A stretch of 64,000 bases of DNA from Hevea brasiliensis. Its lineage: Eukaryota; Streptophyta; Magnoliopsida; Malpighiales; Euphorbiaceae. The notes under the pieces were generated by a model. That model saw only the letters and a program-made list of their open reading frames with translations. It had not been told where the DNA came from and searched no databases. Position 1 is the stretch's first letter, and each line of letters opens with the position of its first letter. The DNA lies in NCBI RefSeq assembly GCF_030052815.1, contig NC_079495.1, forward strand, positions 53,856,773 to 53,920,772, given 5' to 3'. The position numbers were made by a program, and so were the translations under genes. This document shows, piece after piece, positions 9,404 through 23,239 of this stretch.

Positions 9404-12400
9404 GTGAAATTAGATTATGATGTGCTAGTGACTAGTCCCTTAGGGCAAGAGGTTAGGGTGAACAAATTGTATAAGGATTGTCCTTTGGTGATCCAAGGAC
9501 ATACATTCTTGTCAGACTTAATTGACATGCCCTTTCGAGATTATGATATCATCTTAGGCATGGATTGGTTAGCCAGGCATCACGCCATGATCGATTGTAG
9601 ACTGAAGACAGTCACTTTTGGTCTTCCTGAGTATGTAGACGTAGTGATACACGGGGAGAGGCAGTTATTGCCATCCAACATCATTTCAGCTGCACTTGCT
9701 AGAAAGATTATTAGAAAGGGATGTGAAGCTTATCTAGCTCATGTGATAGACACCCATGTGGGGAGTCCAGATCTTAAAGATATTCATATAGTATGGGATT
9801 TTCCGGATGTCTTTCCAAAAGAATTGTCGGGATTGCCTCCAGAAAGAGAGGTGCAGTTTGAAATTGAGACTATGCCTAGTGTGGAGCCAATCTCCATCAC
9901 TCCTTATAGGATGGCACCTACTGAGTTAAAAGAGTTAAAGGTGCAATTGCAGGAATTGTTAGATAAGGGTTTCATCTGCACTAGCATGTCACCTTGGGGA
10001 GCACCAGCATTATTTGTGAAGAAGAAGGATGGTACTCTCTACCTATACATAGACTACAGACAGTTGAATAAGGTGACCATAAAGAATAGATATCCTCTAC
10101 CATGAATCGATGATTTGTTTGATCAGTTGAAGGATGCAACTGTATTCTCCAAAATTGACTTGAGATTGGGCTACTATCAGTTGAGGGTGCAGGAGCAAAG
10201 TATTCCTAAAACTGCCTTTAGGACTCGGTATGGCCACTATGAGTTCTTGGTAATGCCATTCGAGTTAACTAATGCTCTAGCTACTTTTATGGGCATGATG
10301 AACACTATCTTCAGGCCATATTTGGAACAGTTTGTTGTGGTGTTCATTGATGATATTTTGGTGTACTCAAAGAATGCAGAGGAACACAACAAGCACTTGA
10401 GGATGGTATTGCAAACTTTGAGGGAGAAACAGTTGTATGCCAAACTGTTGAAATGTGAGTTTTGGCTAAAAGAGATTTCATTTTTGGGGCATATTGTATC
10501 TGCAGAAGGTATCCAGGTTGATCCTAGCAAAGTAGAAGCCATTATTAATTGGAAGCCACCTAGAAATTTCACGGAAGTTCGGAGTTTCCTTGGTTTAGCC
10601 GGGTATTATCGAAGGTTTGTGAAGGGATTCTCCATGCTAGCATCTCCACTGACCAAGCTACTTAGGAAGGATGTAAAATTTCAGTGGACTGATTGGTGCT
10701 AGGAAAGTTTTGATGAGTTAAAGAGGCGTTTAACTGAAGCTCCAGTCTTAACCTTGCCCACTTTGGGTAAGGAGTATACCATATACAGTGATGCTTCTCA
10801 TAACGGATTGGGCTATGTGTTGATGCAAGATAGGAATGTCATTGCCTATGCTTCACGCCAGCTTAAACCGCATGAGAGGAATTATCCTACACATGACTTG
10901 GAGCTAGCAGCCATTGTCTTTGCCTTGAAGATCTAGAGACAATACTTATATGGAGAGAGATGTTATGGAGAGAGATGTTATATATACACAGATCATAAAA
11001 GTTTGAAATACTTGGGCACACAGAAGGAGTTAAATTTGAGGCAAAGGAGATGGTTAGAACTGATAAAAGATTATGATTGCTTGATAAACTATCAGCCTGG
11101 AAAGGTAAATATTATAGCTGATGCTTTAAGTCGCAATACTATGGCTGGTTTGAGGGTTTCTCCTTTGTCCATGGTGCATGGATTAAGGGCATTGCATGTT
11201 AATTTCGAGATTAATGAAGATAGGCTGATGGTAGCTACTTGGCAAGTGAAGCCAATGCTGGCAAAACAAATTAAAGCAGTTGCACAGAAGGATGATAAGT
11301 ATGTGAATTTGATGGAAGAGGCTCTGGATGGCAAGAAAATAGAATTATCAATAAATGACGAGGGCTTGTTGTTATATAAGGGCAGAATGTGCATTCCTGA
11401 GAATGTTGAACTGAGGCAGACCATTTTAAAGGAAGCACATGATTCACCTTTTGCAATGCACCCTGGTGGAACCAAAATGTACAGAAGTGTGAAAGAGCAC
11501 TATTGGTGGAGAGGAATGAAGAAAGACATTGCAGAATATGTTACCAAATGCCTAACTTGTCAGCAAGTAAAGGCAGAACACCAAGTGCCTGCAGGGTTAC
11601 TACAGCCATTGCCAATTCCCGAGTGGAAATGGAAAAGAATCACTATGGATTTCGTGACAGGACTTCCACGTACACAAAAGAATCATGATGCAGTTTGGGT
11701 TATTGTGATAGATTGACCAAGTATACACACTTTTTGCCAGTGAGAATGGATTACAGCATGGAAAGATTGGCCAAACTGTACATTGATGATGTTGTGAGGT
11801 TACATGGAGTGCCAGTGTCTATTGTGTCGGACAGAGACCCAAGGTTCACTTTTAGATTCTGGGGTAGTCTCCAAAAAGTCCTAGGAACTAGATTGAACTT
11901 CAGTACAGCATTCCATCTATAGACAGACAGCCAGTTTGAAAGGATCATTCAGATTTTGGAGGATATGCTTCGGGCTTGTGTGATTGAGTTTGAAGGGAGT
12001 TGGGACACACACTTGCCTTTAATTGAATTTGCCTATAACAACAGTTATCAGTCAAGCATTTGAATGCCTCAATACGAAGCACTTTATGGCAGAAAGTGTA
12101 GAACTCCTTTGTGTTGGGATGAAGTGGGCGAGAGGAAGTTGATTGGTCCAGAATTAGTGCAGCTGACAGAAGAAAAGGTTAAGCTCATTAGAGACAGACT
12201 CAAAGTTACAACAGATAGACAAAAGTCCTACATTGACCTAAAGAGAAGAGATATTCGGTATAGTGTGGGTGACAAGGTTTTCTTGAAAGTTTCCCCATGG
12301 AAGAGGATCATGAGGTTTGGTAGAAAGGGGAAACTAAGTCCTCGCTTCATTAGGCCGTATGAGGTTCTGGAAAGAGTGAGTCTATTGGCATATAGACTTG

Positions 12401-12690
12401 CATTCCTTCGGAGTTGGAAAAGATTCACAATGTCTTCCATGTCTCCATGTTGAGGAGGTACAGATCAGACCCCTCTCACATTTTGCTAATAGAGGAGATT
12501 GAGGTGAATCCAGACCTGACATATGATGAAGAGCCCATAAAGATCTTGGCACATGAGGTGAAGCAGCTGAGGAACAAACAGATACCCCTGGTCAAAGTGC
12601 TGTGGAACCATCATTTAGGCTAGGAGGCTACATGGAAGCGTGAGGAGGACATGAGGAGACAGCACCCACAACTATTCAGAGACTGAGACC
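9404..12690 (+). pseudogene. pol: Broken pol of element D (protease end, RT, RNase H, integrase, chromodomain-like tail)
   Basis: Starts inside the protease, at a point matching residue 337 of the main frame of element E, so gag and the protease active-site Asp are absent. RT follows (about 9830-10660) with the active-site FIDDI near 10348, then an RNase H fragment (about 10745-11130; SDASHNGLG), the integrase zinc finger (about 11435-11575), the core with SDRDPRF (about 11827-11847), and a tail ending near 12690. Stops include TGA at 10103 (from CGA), TAG at 10700, TAG at 10934 (in place of Trp), TAG at 11920 and TGA at 12061. Frameshifts fall near 11705 and 12410. A 15-16-bp direct duplication (GGAGAGAGATGTTAT) occurs at about 10952-10981. 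RT motif residues also differ (FELTNAL where FGLTNAP is usual). Confidence 0.92.
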
Positions 12691-12720
12691 AGGTAAATTT
12701 CGAGGACAAAATTTATTTTT

Positions 12721-12734
12721 AAGGAGGGGAGAAT
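12721..12734 (+). other. Polypurine tract of element D
   Basis: AAGGAGGGGAGAAT immediately before the 3' LTR. It primes plus-strand DNA synthesis in LTR elements. F and G have a longer G run at the same place (about 37453-37468 and 44238-44250). Confidence 0.85.
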
Positions 12735-15700
12735 TGTAACACCCCAAACCTTCGAGTTATAAATAGTACCATTTTTGGTCCGTGACTAATACTATTCAAA
12801 GACACCTTGAGGACTAAAAATAAATAGAAAATTAATTGAGATAGACACAATAAAAATTCTAGTGAACAAAAAAGCTAATGACTCATCGGGTATTATAAAA
12901 AGAAGGATTATGACCCGATGAGGGGCATTTTGGTTAATTCACCTCAAGAGTTGACTTTTGACCAAAATGTCAATTAAATTAAATGAAATTAATGAATTGA
13001 ATTATGGGGTAAAAATTGAAGAAAAATTCAAGTAAAAATATGTAAGGGAAAATTTATGAAATGAAAACTTCAACTTTCATTTCCATTATGATAAAATTAA
13101 AATGAAAGACTTATGGGCTTTTGATAGTTAAATTTAATTATTTAATTAAAAGGAAAAATTAAGTGTAAATGTAAAAAAAAAAAGGAATAAAAATTTAAGT
13201 TTAATTATCCTTATGACACAATTAAAATTTATAATTTTAATAAGCTAATTTTGGGGATAAATAAATAAATAAATAAATAAATAAATATATATATATATAT
13301 ATATATATAAGAAGACAAATGTCTTCTTCATTTCTTTTTTTTCATAAGATGCCACCACCCTCTCCTCTCTCTTCCTCTCTCTCTCTCTTTTTCTCTTCTT
13401 CTTCCACTTCTTCCCCTCATTGATTTCCCCTCTCAAGTTTTAATTCCCTTAAATTCCCTTCATAAACTCCATAGCCCACTAAAAGAAAATATCAAAGAGA
13501 TCTTTGATTGAGAGATTAAAAGCAAGGAGAACAAGAATTGGAAGAAAAGTGAAGTTGGAAAGAAATCAACAAGAGGTAAGTTTCTTTTCATGTTAGATTA
13601 GTTGTATAAACTTGGAATGAAGTTAATTTATGATGAAATTTCATAAGAAAATGAAAGAAAATATGTATGGAACCTAAACTAGGGTTTTGGCCAAATGAGA
13701 GAAAAATTAGGGTTTGATGTATTTTTAGTTAAATTCATGATAAATCTAAGTTAAAGTGAAGTAGCATGCATGATTGGAAGTAGTAAGATTTCATGGGATT
13801 ACATAAATTTAATTATGGGAGATTAGGGTTCATGGGAAAATTGGGTTTTGGTGCTAAAGAGTGATGTTGGTTTGTGTAGTGTTAAATTATGATCATTTGA
13901 GGTTTATTTAGTTTGAATTGACATTGGGTTGATGAATGGAAGTAATGAAATGGTAGGATTAGGGAAAATTACAAACTTTGGTGTTTGAAAATTGTGGGGT
14001 TTGTGCTAGGAAGTGCCATTGATGTGTCAATGCTAAATTAAAGTCATTTTGGGTGAATTAAATGTGAATTGAGGTTGGTTAATGGAAGTAATTGAAGAAA
14101 TGAAAAATTGAACTTAGGGCAAAATTTTGCACATTGATATTAGTGTGTTTGGAAGCCCATAACTTAAGCTACACAACTCCAATTGTTGTGAAACCAATTG
14201 GAAACGAAACTTAAGACATAGGGTAGAATTTTCATGAAGATACCTTGCCCCGAAAATGACCTTAAGCTACCCGAAATGAGCCTTGAAATGGGAGATAAAA
14301 TTCTGGAACCTGCAGAATTATGCACGTGAACAGTAAAGTTTAAATAGCCATAACTCTCTCTAGAAAACACTAATTTAGGTGATTCTTGAACCGATGTAAA
14401 CCTAAGATATAGTAGAACATTTTATATGAAGAATGTTAGGCCAAATTATGAACTTAACTCAATCAAATTACGAAACGAATTCGGGTCACCGAATCTGCCA
14501 GAATCTGGGCACCTAAAATTGACAAAATGAATAGTAAATTTTGCAAGGCTATAACTCTCTCTAGAAAACTCTGATTTAGGTGATTCTTAAACCGATGGAA
14601 ACCTAAGATATAGTAGAAGATTTCATATGAAGAACATTAGACCCAATTATGAACTTAACTCAATCAAATTGCGGAACGAATTCCGGTCACCGAATTTGCC
14701 AGAATCTGGGCACCTAAAATTGACCAAATGAACAGTAAAATTTGCAAGGCTATAACTCTCTCTAGAAAACTCCGATTTAGGCAATTCTTGAATCGATGGA
14801 AACTTAAGACATATTAGAACATTTCATATGCAGAACTTTAGACCAAATTATGGACTTAACTTGATCAAATTGCTGAACGAAGTTGGATTGATAAATCTAC
14901 TAAAACTAAATCTGCAACATGAACAGTGACGTAAACAGTAATCGTGTTTTGGGCAAAACTTGAGCTACACAGCTCCGAATTAGGCGATTCAAAAGGAAAA
15001 TAAAGTTACGACCTAAATGAACAATTTTTATGAAGAACACCTCATCAAATTATGATCGAAACTAAGTACAAATTGGGTTCAAAATTTGGGCACCAAGCTG
15101 TCCCAAAACCAAAACATTCTAAAATTTTCAAAGCTAACTTGGGATGCATTAGATATGTATGTAATGAGCTCTTGGCAGCAATTGAGATTGGTATTGAGGT
15201 ATTCTATTTGTGTATTTTCAGTAGAAAAAGAAGTTGGAACGGACAAGGAGAAGTAGGTAACAAGGAAGGAGAATTATTGAAGGTTTGTGCACAACTAACC
15301 TTTTTCTTTGTTTTAGCTTCATAAATTGATTTGAATGAGTTTATTTGAATGAGTTTGTTTTGCAATGAGTTTATTTTGAATGAGGTATGTTTTTCTCTTT
15401 TATTTGAGGAATTTGTGCGTTGCCATCCCTTTTATGGGTTTTATGATGATTTGAATATGTTATTGTTTTGCAAACGTGATTATTGATTTAGAAACTCTTG
15501 AAAATTGGTTTGAAACCACAGTTAGCATGACAATCCCTTCGAAACTCCCCAATAGTAACGGATACTTGTGGTTTTATAATTGATATTGATTGTGTCTCCC
15601 ATTAATAATGGTTAGTGGGGTAAGACTACATGAGTACTCATTAGCTAGCTAGCCCTTCCCTTATTAATAACAGTTAGTAAGGTTGAGATTGCTTTGTCGT

Positions 15701-16124
15701 GGTGTACAACACGGCACTAATCGTGAAATTTTGTGTCATGGCCTGAACTGTGTGTTGATGTTGGCAACACTAATGCTTTGTGAATTGTGATTTATGAAGT
15801 ATGATTTCTCATTTGAAATGTTATTCCAATAAATGGCTCTTATGAACTTAGAACTACTGTGAAGTTTTCATGCTTAAGAAAAATGTGATTTATTATGCTT
15901 TGACAAATTGTGTTTTACCTTAAGTTTTAAAGTTATTAGTTGTGCACCACTAAGTGATATACTTAGCGATAGCTTCTTTATGCTATCGCAGGTAAGGGAA
16001 AGGAGAAGGCTGCCGAGTGAGGGACTTGAAAGCAGCATTTTGGTATTGTTTGTGGGTATATATTGTAGCTATACCCCTATAATTTCCTTTTGATGTATTT
16101 TGCACCTATATGTATGGATGTACG
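12735..16124 (+). repeat. 3' LTR of element D, first part
   Basis: Same sequence as 5534 onward with small differences. It carries an ATAA-type tetranucleotide expansion before a TA run (about 13257-13310) absent from the 5' LTR and a shorter CT repeat. Donor-like AG|GTAAGT is at 13576, the near-palindrome CGTGGTGTACAACACG at 15698-15713, and the hairpins at 15950-15989. The LTR is cut at 16124 (GTACG) by element E and resumes at 28283. Confidence 0.92.
13257..13310 (+). repeat. ATAA and TA microsatellites in 3' LTR of D
   Basis: A run of AAAT/ATAA units followed by TA dinucleotides. The 5' LTR has only a short TA run at the same place, so the expansion is younger than the insertion. Confidence 0.85.
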
Positions 16125-19100
16125 TGTCACACCCTACCCATCTGTAAGGCATAACATGATCCCGTAGTATACCTAATGAATTACCAACTCCGTCTACTGA
16201 TAATCCATTAAATACACTACAAGGGATTTTAAAAACTTTTCTTACTTCTTTTACAGTGGTGAGCACTATTTACAGGTGCTAAAAACCTTTTTGAACTGAA
16301 GTGATAGAACTAACACATTTGAATTATTTGGAGTTTCTGTAAAAATTTTGGCAGAGTGCCATCTGTATTTTAGATAAAACAGTTCTTCAGAAAACCTGTA
16401 AAAAGCACTTCAATAGATTTCCAAATCTCAACTCCAACATATTTCTCAACACAACACATTTCTCAACTCAAATCCACAGTGATTTTTCAAAGACTGAGAT
16501 AAAAGAAATATAATACAATTTTTACAAGCCAAAATAACTCATAATTATTTTACAACTTCAATGTACAATTTTTATTTACAACTGCTCAAAACCAACAACA
16601 ATATGTACATACAGTGAACATACATTACATTACAAAATATAAAATATTGGTATACTCACTATACCCGGTAGTCTCTCACTGGAGGTACTAGCAGCCTAGT
16701 CTGCTGCCCTGTCTGTCTGTTTACCTGCGACAGTAATAAAAAGCTATCGCTGAGACAATGTCTCAGTGGTGCACAACATTAATCAAATACAATTTAAATC
16801 ACAATTCATAAGTCATGTAAATAGTGGATACTTAAAACTATAGTTAAATTCAAGACAATAATGTCATAAGGAATTTAACACAATATTACAATAAATCTCA
16901 GTAATCAAAACATAGCTAAATTCAAAAGACAGTGAATGTCAATAAGAATTTAAACTCATTTTACAATCTTACAATATGCATCAATAAATCACACACAACT
17001 TTAATCATGTTCCCAAGTTCAATTCATCCCAAAAGCCGATGGCTAATGAGGTATTCAATTCATCCCAAAAGTCAATGACTAATGAGGAATAACATAGCTA
17101 GCTAGCAAAAATATGAGTACTCATTCTATTCGTCCTCAACAGGCACACACCTCAACACTTCAGCCAGAGAGGGAATTCAATTCATCCCACTAGACAAGCT
17201 AGCGAGGAATACAATCAATGTACATGATAGCTGTGGTTTCAAACCAATTACAGTGCTTTTCAATCAATAAGTATCCATCAAATATCATTCAAACAATTTT
17301 TCACAATTTCACAACTTAAAACAATAATATGCAAATAGTCATAATTTATTTCAATTGAAAATAATTCAAAAGAAATAGTTGTTGTGCACAAACCTCTGAT
17401 AACTGTCTCTCAGTCTGGACTCAGTGTTTCCTTCCCTTTTCCTGAGTCTTTGGTAACTGAGAAACACAATTTGAAGTGTTTCAGTACTAAATTAAACTGT
17501 CTCTAACGATAATGTTCGATAAGTAATTCACTGAAGGCTATTATTTGCTCAATCACCTAATATACCGACCCTTAATGCGTTTTAGGTAAATTAGGTTTTA
17601 GTGTCATTAATATTTCACATTCGATAGGGTTTTAGGGTTGGTACGTTTTACCAAACTCATTTCCTTGTTTAGTGCATTTTAATGCAACTTGCTGGATTCC
17701 GGGATACTAGTTTGACCTAGCCGGACGACCTAGTTTCCTCGGTTTTTGGGTTTCGGTTAAAACTACAAACTTGTAGATCTATGTCTTATGGAACGCGGGG
17801 AAAAATTTTAGGTCAATCCGAGTTATGTAGACCAAGTTATGGTCTTTTTACTATTGCTGGTCAAATGGCATCAAATTAGGTCATTTTAGGTCAATTTGGT
17901 CAACTTTGGTTCGGCCAGTTTTTGGACCCGAATTTGTGCAAGCTGTTTGACTTGCTTATGGTCATTTCTGGGCTTTGATGTCTTCATAATACTTGTAGGT
18001 ATGGATCTTAACTATTCATGGCTAAAATTTCAGGTCAATTGGACCTGTTTTGAGTGAGTTATAGCCTAAATACTAACTGCTGCCCAATTGGTCAATTTTC
18101 AGGCCTCAATTGTACTCAATCCGAATTGGTCATTTTTCATGTCACCTTGCAAGCTGAATTTTGGTATGCTTTCTCAATGAAAGTTGGCACATTTTGTGCC
18201 TAGTTTCACCTCCAATTGGTCTCATACCAATCGAGGTTACACATTTAAAGTTATAGGCTAAAATGTATACTGCCCTTAATTACCTTGCTTAAACATACAT
18301 CAATGACACATTTACCTTACTATATGTCCACTTCCCTTACCAATTCTGTTTTGGTACATTACCAAAACCATATACCACTTCACTTTAAAATCACTTTGAG
18401 CAGATTACACACATCCTCAACACACCAAATAAACTCAAATTTACAAAGTCTAAGTACAATCACATATACACATAAACATTACTAATTCCTACATACACTT
18501 TACACAACTAATTTATATACATATCCATCAATCCTCAATGTCATAATTCTGCCAATATCTTTATGAACTCATACATTTATGAAAGAGTCCCAAGGGTGCC
18601 GAAATGTTCTACAATACCAAAGTGTCCCACAATTCGTCAATCTCCAAGTCAAGTACACAATCACCACATTTTCATGGAAATAACTTACTAGGATATTAAA
18701 TCCCTCTACTCAACATGAATTTACATCAAATATATGTAATAATAAATCATCAAATACACAACTCCATGGCTGTCCAAACTGGATATATCAAGAACTCTTC
18801 AAACTTGAAAATTTTCTTCACCAAGCACACACCCATAACATGTACACAAAGTTTAACAAAGCAATATTCAAATTTGTAAACTTACCTATGGTTGGGACTT
18901 GCTAAACCTTGACTAAACTTCTTGATTTTTGTATCAAGCTCTTCCTTATGATGTGTAGACAATCTTTAATGAAGAAACATAAATGATTGGAAGTGAAATG
19001 AGGAGGTTAAATGAAGCTTAAGGAAAACGGCAATGGTGGACTTCCAATCCTTCATTTCGGCAAGGTTAAGAGCATTTGGAGAAGATGAAGTTTCTGATGG

Positions 19101-19767
19101 TGTAATGGAATTACAGCTGCCCCATTTTGTTTTTATTTTATTCATTAGTGGCCCACTCACACAAATTAATCATTTAATAAGTTAAATTCTCACTTATTCC
19201 ACATTAAACCCTTAATTCTTGTTATTTACTTTAGGTACCACCAAATTAATTTTTCATTTTATTTTCTAAGTGTAAGACTATTTATTTTTAATGGACACTT
19301 AGATCAAAAGACAATTCGGGATATCAAATGACCACAATGCCCCTGTTCGAGTTGCATTCCCGATTTTTCGGTAACACCGAGTTTTGTCTGTTTTTCGATT
19401 TCTCACTTTTCTTTGTACTAATTATTTAATTTTTTCTTTGATATGACTAATGATATTTATACTTCAATTGATGTCTCTTTAAGTCCTAAAAATATTTTCC
19501 AGGGTTCCCCGCGGTCCAGGGCTAGTCAACGGTCCACGCCGTGACTTCCCGGTGCGGTCACCCATCGCTAGGGTTCTCGACTCGCTTAACTTGGTTACAT
19601 TTCTTTGCTATTATTTTTCCTTTGTTTTTCTTGTGTTTTCTTTTCTTGTATTTCATTATTTTATGTCTCCTCACTCATATCGAAGTGGAGTTCTAGGCAT
19701 CCTAGCTGTCTGGACAACACTGGTCACCGGAACAGCAGTACGCACTACCAAACTTAGGGGTGTTACA
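16125..19767 (-). repeat. 3' LTR of element E (3643 bp)
   Basis: On the plus strand it begins TGTCACACC and ends TGTTACA. Minus-strand features: GTGGGCCAC near-palindrome (19156-19148), splice-donor-like AG|GTAAG (first intron base 18885), 'CATAACT' modules (about 18260-17780), and hairpin CTGAGACATTGTCTCAG (16766-16750) followed by the second stem down to 16727. The 5' LTR at 24626 matches closely. Confidence 0.92.
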
Positions 19768-19784
19768 ATTCTCCCCCCCCTTAA
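19768..19784 (-). other. Polypurine tract of element E
   Basis: Reads TTTAAGGGGGGGGAGAAT on the minus strand directly before the 3' LTR; the plus strand shows a C run at 19773-19780. Confidence 0.88.
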
Positions 19785-19805
19785 ATAAATTTCGTCTCAA
19801 AATTT

Positions 19806-22800
19806 TACCTGGCATTAGTCTCTCGACAATTTGTGGGTCGTCTCCTCATATCCTCTTCACGTTCCCAAGTAGCTTCCTGGCCTGAATGATGGTTCCACAG
19901 CACTTTAACCAAGTGTATCTATTTGTTCCTCAGCTGCTTCACCTCATATGCCAGAATTTTTATGGGTTCTTCCTCATATGAGAGGTCTGGATTTACCTCA
20001 ATCTCTTCAACTGATAGTACATGAGATGGGTCAGATCTGTGCCTCCTTAACATGGACACATGGAAGACACTGTGTATCCTTGCTAGCTCTGGAGGTAATG
20101 CCAACCGATATGCCAAAGGACCCACTCTTTCCAGAACCTCATATGGTCCAATGAAACGAGGACTCAGTTTCCCCTTTCTGCCAAATCTCATAATCCTCTT
20201 CCAAGGAGAAACTTTGAGGAATACCTTATCACCCACTGCATACTCAATATCTCTTCTCTTCAGATCAACATAGGACTTCTGACAGTCTGATGTAACCTTG
20301 AGTCTATCTCTAATCAATCTGATCTTTTCCTCTGTCTGCTGAACAATTTCTGGCCTAATCATCTTCCTTTCACCTACCTCATCCCAACATAAGGGAGTTC
20401 TGCACTTCCTGCCATACAATGCTTCATATGGAGGCATATCTATGCTTGATTGGTAGCTGTTGTTATAAGCAAATTCAATCAAAGGCAAGTGTGTATCCCA
20501 ACTACCTTTAAATTCAATCACACAAGCCCGTAGCATATCCTCCAATATCTGGATAACCCTTTGGGTGGCCATCCATGCGTGGGTGGAATCTTTGTCTTTG
20601 AAGTTCAATCTAGTTCCTAGGGCTCTCTGAAGACTACCCCAGAATCTAAAAGTGAACCTAGGATCTCTGTCAGATACAATTGATACTGGCACTCCATGCA
20701 ATTTTACAATCTCATATATGTACAATCTGGCCAATCTTTCCAAGCTATAGTCCATCCGAACTGGCAAAAAGTGAGCAGACTTGGTCAATCTGTCAACTAT
20801 AACCCATACTGCATCATGACTACTCTGTGTCCTTGGAAGTCCTGTAACAAAATCCATAGTTATTCGTTCCCATTTCCACTGCATCGACAAAGGATGTAAC
20901 AAACCAGCTAGAACTTGATGTTCTGCCTTTACTTGCTGACAAGTTAGGCATTTGGAAACAAATTCAGCTATATCTCTCTTCATGCTCATCCACCAGTAAT
21001 GCTCTTTCAGCCCTCTGTACATTTTAGTTCCACCAGGGTGCATAGCAAATGGAGACTCATGTGCTTCCTTTATAATTATCTATCTCAATTCAGCATCCTT
21101 TGGAATGCACATTCTGCCCTGATGTAGCAATAAACCATCATCTCTTACAGAGAATTCAGGTTTCTTGCCCTGCTGGACTTCTTTCAGTAGCTTCTGATAT
21201 TTTTCATCACTCTGAGCAGCCATTCTGATATGATCAATCAACACTGGCTGTACATGCCATGCAACTACTGTCTGTCCCTCATCATCAATCTCTAAACTGG
21301 CATGCCGTGCTTTCAATTCATATACCATGGACAAAGGAGAAACTCTGAGACTTGCCATAGTCTTGCGACTTAAGGCGTCAGCCACTACATTTGCTTTCCC
21401 TGGCTGATAGTCTATTAAGCAATCATAATCTTTAATGAGTTCTAACCATCTCCTCTGCCTCAAATTCAATTCCTTCTGGGTGCCCAACTACTTCAAGCTC
21501 TTGTGATCCGTGTAAATTTAGCATTTCTCCCCATACAAATAGTGTCTCTAGATCTTCAGAGCAAAAACAATAGCTGCTAACTCCTGATCATGTGTTGGGT
21601 AGTTCCTCTCATGCGGTTTCAGCTGGCGCGATGCATAAGCAATGACATTCCGATCTTGCATCAGTACACAGCCTAACCCATTGTGAGAAGCATCACTATA
21701 AACTATGTATTCTTTACCCGGAGTAGGTAAAGTGAGAACTGGAGCTTCAGTCAAACACCTCTTCAACTCATCAAAACTTTGCTGACATTTATCAGTCCAC
21801 TGAAATTTTACATCTTTCTGAAGCAGTTTGGTCAGTGGAGAAGATAACATAGAAAACCCCTTCACAAACCGACGGTAATATCCAGCTAAACCCAGAAAAC
21901 TGCGAATTTCTGTGATGTTCCTGGGCGGCTTCCAATTAAGGATAGCTTCTACCTTGCTGGAATCTACCTTAATCCCTTCAGCTGACACAACATGTCCCAA
22001 AAAGGAAATTTCTTTCAGCCAAAATTCACTTTTCGACAATTTGGCGTATAGTTGTTTCTCCCTTAAAGTCTACAGTACAATCCGCAGATGTCTGTCATGC
22101 TCCTCTGCATTCTTCGAATATATCAAAATGTCATCAATAAACACCACCACAAATTGATCAAGATATGGTCTGAAGATAGTGTTCATCAGATCCATAAAAG
22201 CAGTTGGAGCATTTGTTAACCCGAATGGCATTACTAGAAACTCATAGTGGCCATACCGAGTTAAAGCGCTTTTGGAATACTCTGCTCTTGCACCTTCAAC
22301 TGATAATAACCAGATCGCAAATCAATTTTAGAGAATACAGCTGCACCCTTCAACTGATCAAACAGATCATCAATGCGAGGCAATGGATATCTGTTCTTTA
22401 TTATCACCTTATTCAACTGCCGGTAGTCAATGCATAAGCGGAGAGTACCATCCTTCTTCTTAACAAACAACACTGGTGCTCCCCAAGGTGACACACTAGG
22501 GCGGATGAAGCCCTTTTCAAGTAGTTCTTGCAATTGTATCTTCAACTCCTTCAACTCTGCTGGTGCCATTCTGTATGGCGTTATGGAGATTGGATCCACA
22601 CCAGGCATAACATTAATTTCAAACTGCACTTCTCTTTCCGAAGGTAATCCTGGCAATTCATCAGGAAACACATCTAGAAAGTCATGTACTGTAGGGATGT
22701 CCTTCAATGCTGGACTCCCCACTTGGATGTCTACCACATGTGCCAAGTAGGCTTCACACCCCTTTCTGATCATTTTTCTGGCTAGTGCAGCCGAAATGAT

Positions 22801-23239
22801 GTTTGATGGCAATAACTGCCTTTCCCCATGTATTACCACATCACTGTACTGAGGAAGGCCAAAAGTGACTGTCTTCAGCCTACAGTCAATCATGGCATGA
22901 TGCCTAGCTAACCAATCCATGCCCAAGATGATATCATAATCTCTGAAGGGCATTTCAATGAAATTAGACAGAAAAGTGTGTCCTTGGATCACCAAAGGAC
23001 AATCTCTATACATTCTATTAACCCTGACTTCTTGTCCTAATAGACTTGTTACTAGCACCTCAAAGTCCATTTTTGTACATGGAACAACAATGCAATCAAT
23101 GATGCTAGCACTCACATAAGAATGGGTAGAACCCGGATCAAATAACACAAACACATTCTGATTAAAAGTTGAGAAGGTACCAGCCACAACATCAGATGTC
23201 TCGGCCTCTTCCCTCTGTCTCATTGCATACATTCTGATT
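19806..23239 (-). pseudogene. pol: Broken pol of element E (protease, RT, RNase H, integrase, chromodomain-like tail)
   Basis: Minus strand. Protease with FDPGSTHSY near 23145-23119 (DPG where D-T/S-G is usual) and ILGMDWL near 22926-22906. RT runs from about 22640, with SPWGAP (about 22491-22474) and FIDDI near 22134. RNase H spans about 21730-21548, with SDASHNGLG (about 21700-21674). The integrase has an HHCC finger (about 21065-20935), TMDFVTG and SDRDPRF, then GDKVFLKVSPWK (about 20236-20200) and a chromodomain-like tail to about 19810. Breaks: a frameshift near 22262, TAG for Trp at about 21551, TAG for Gln near 21079 and TAG for Gln near 19918. Near 20605-20560 two compensating frame changes and a short deletion replace the [11 protein letters not shown] block, so the catalytic glutamate of the DDE triad is lost. 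Confidence 0.93.

Noticed and set aside
9595..9660. Additional host protein gene around the protease-RT text
   Set aside because: All recognisable protein motifs in the window belong to gag, protease, RT, RNase H, integrase or the chromodomain-like tail of gypsy elements.
18285..18485. 66-codon frame repeated at 26781-26981
   Set aside because: It occurs twice only because it lies in both LTRs of element E. No domain, low-complexity composition, no start context.
19552..19788. Hydrophobic frames with a run like FLCYYFSFVFLVFSF (also 28067, 31335 reverse, 37453 reverse)
   Set aside because: They translate the T-rich LTR start in whichever orientation it lies. It looks like a membrane segment but is a by-product of T-rich DNA at the LTR end.
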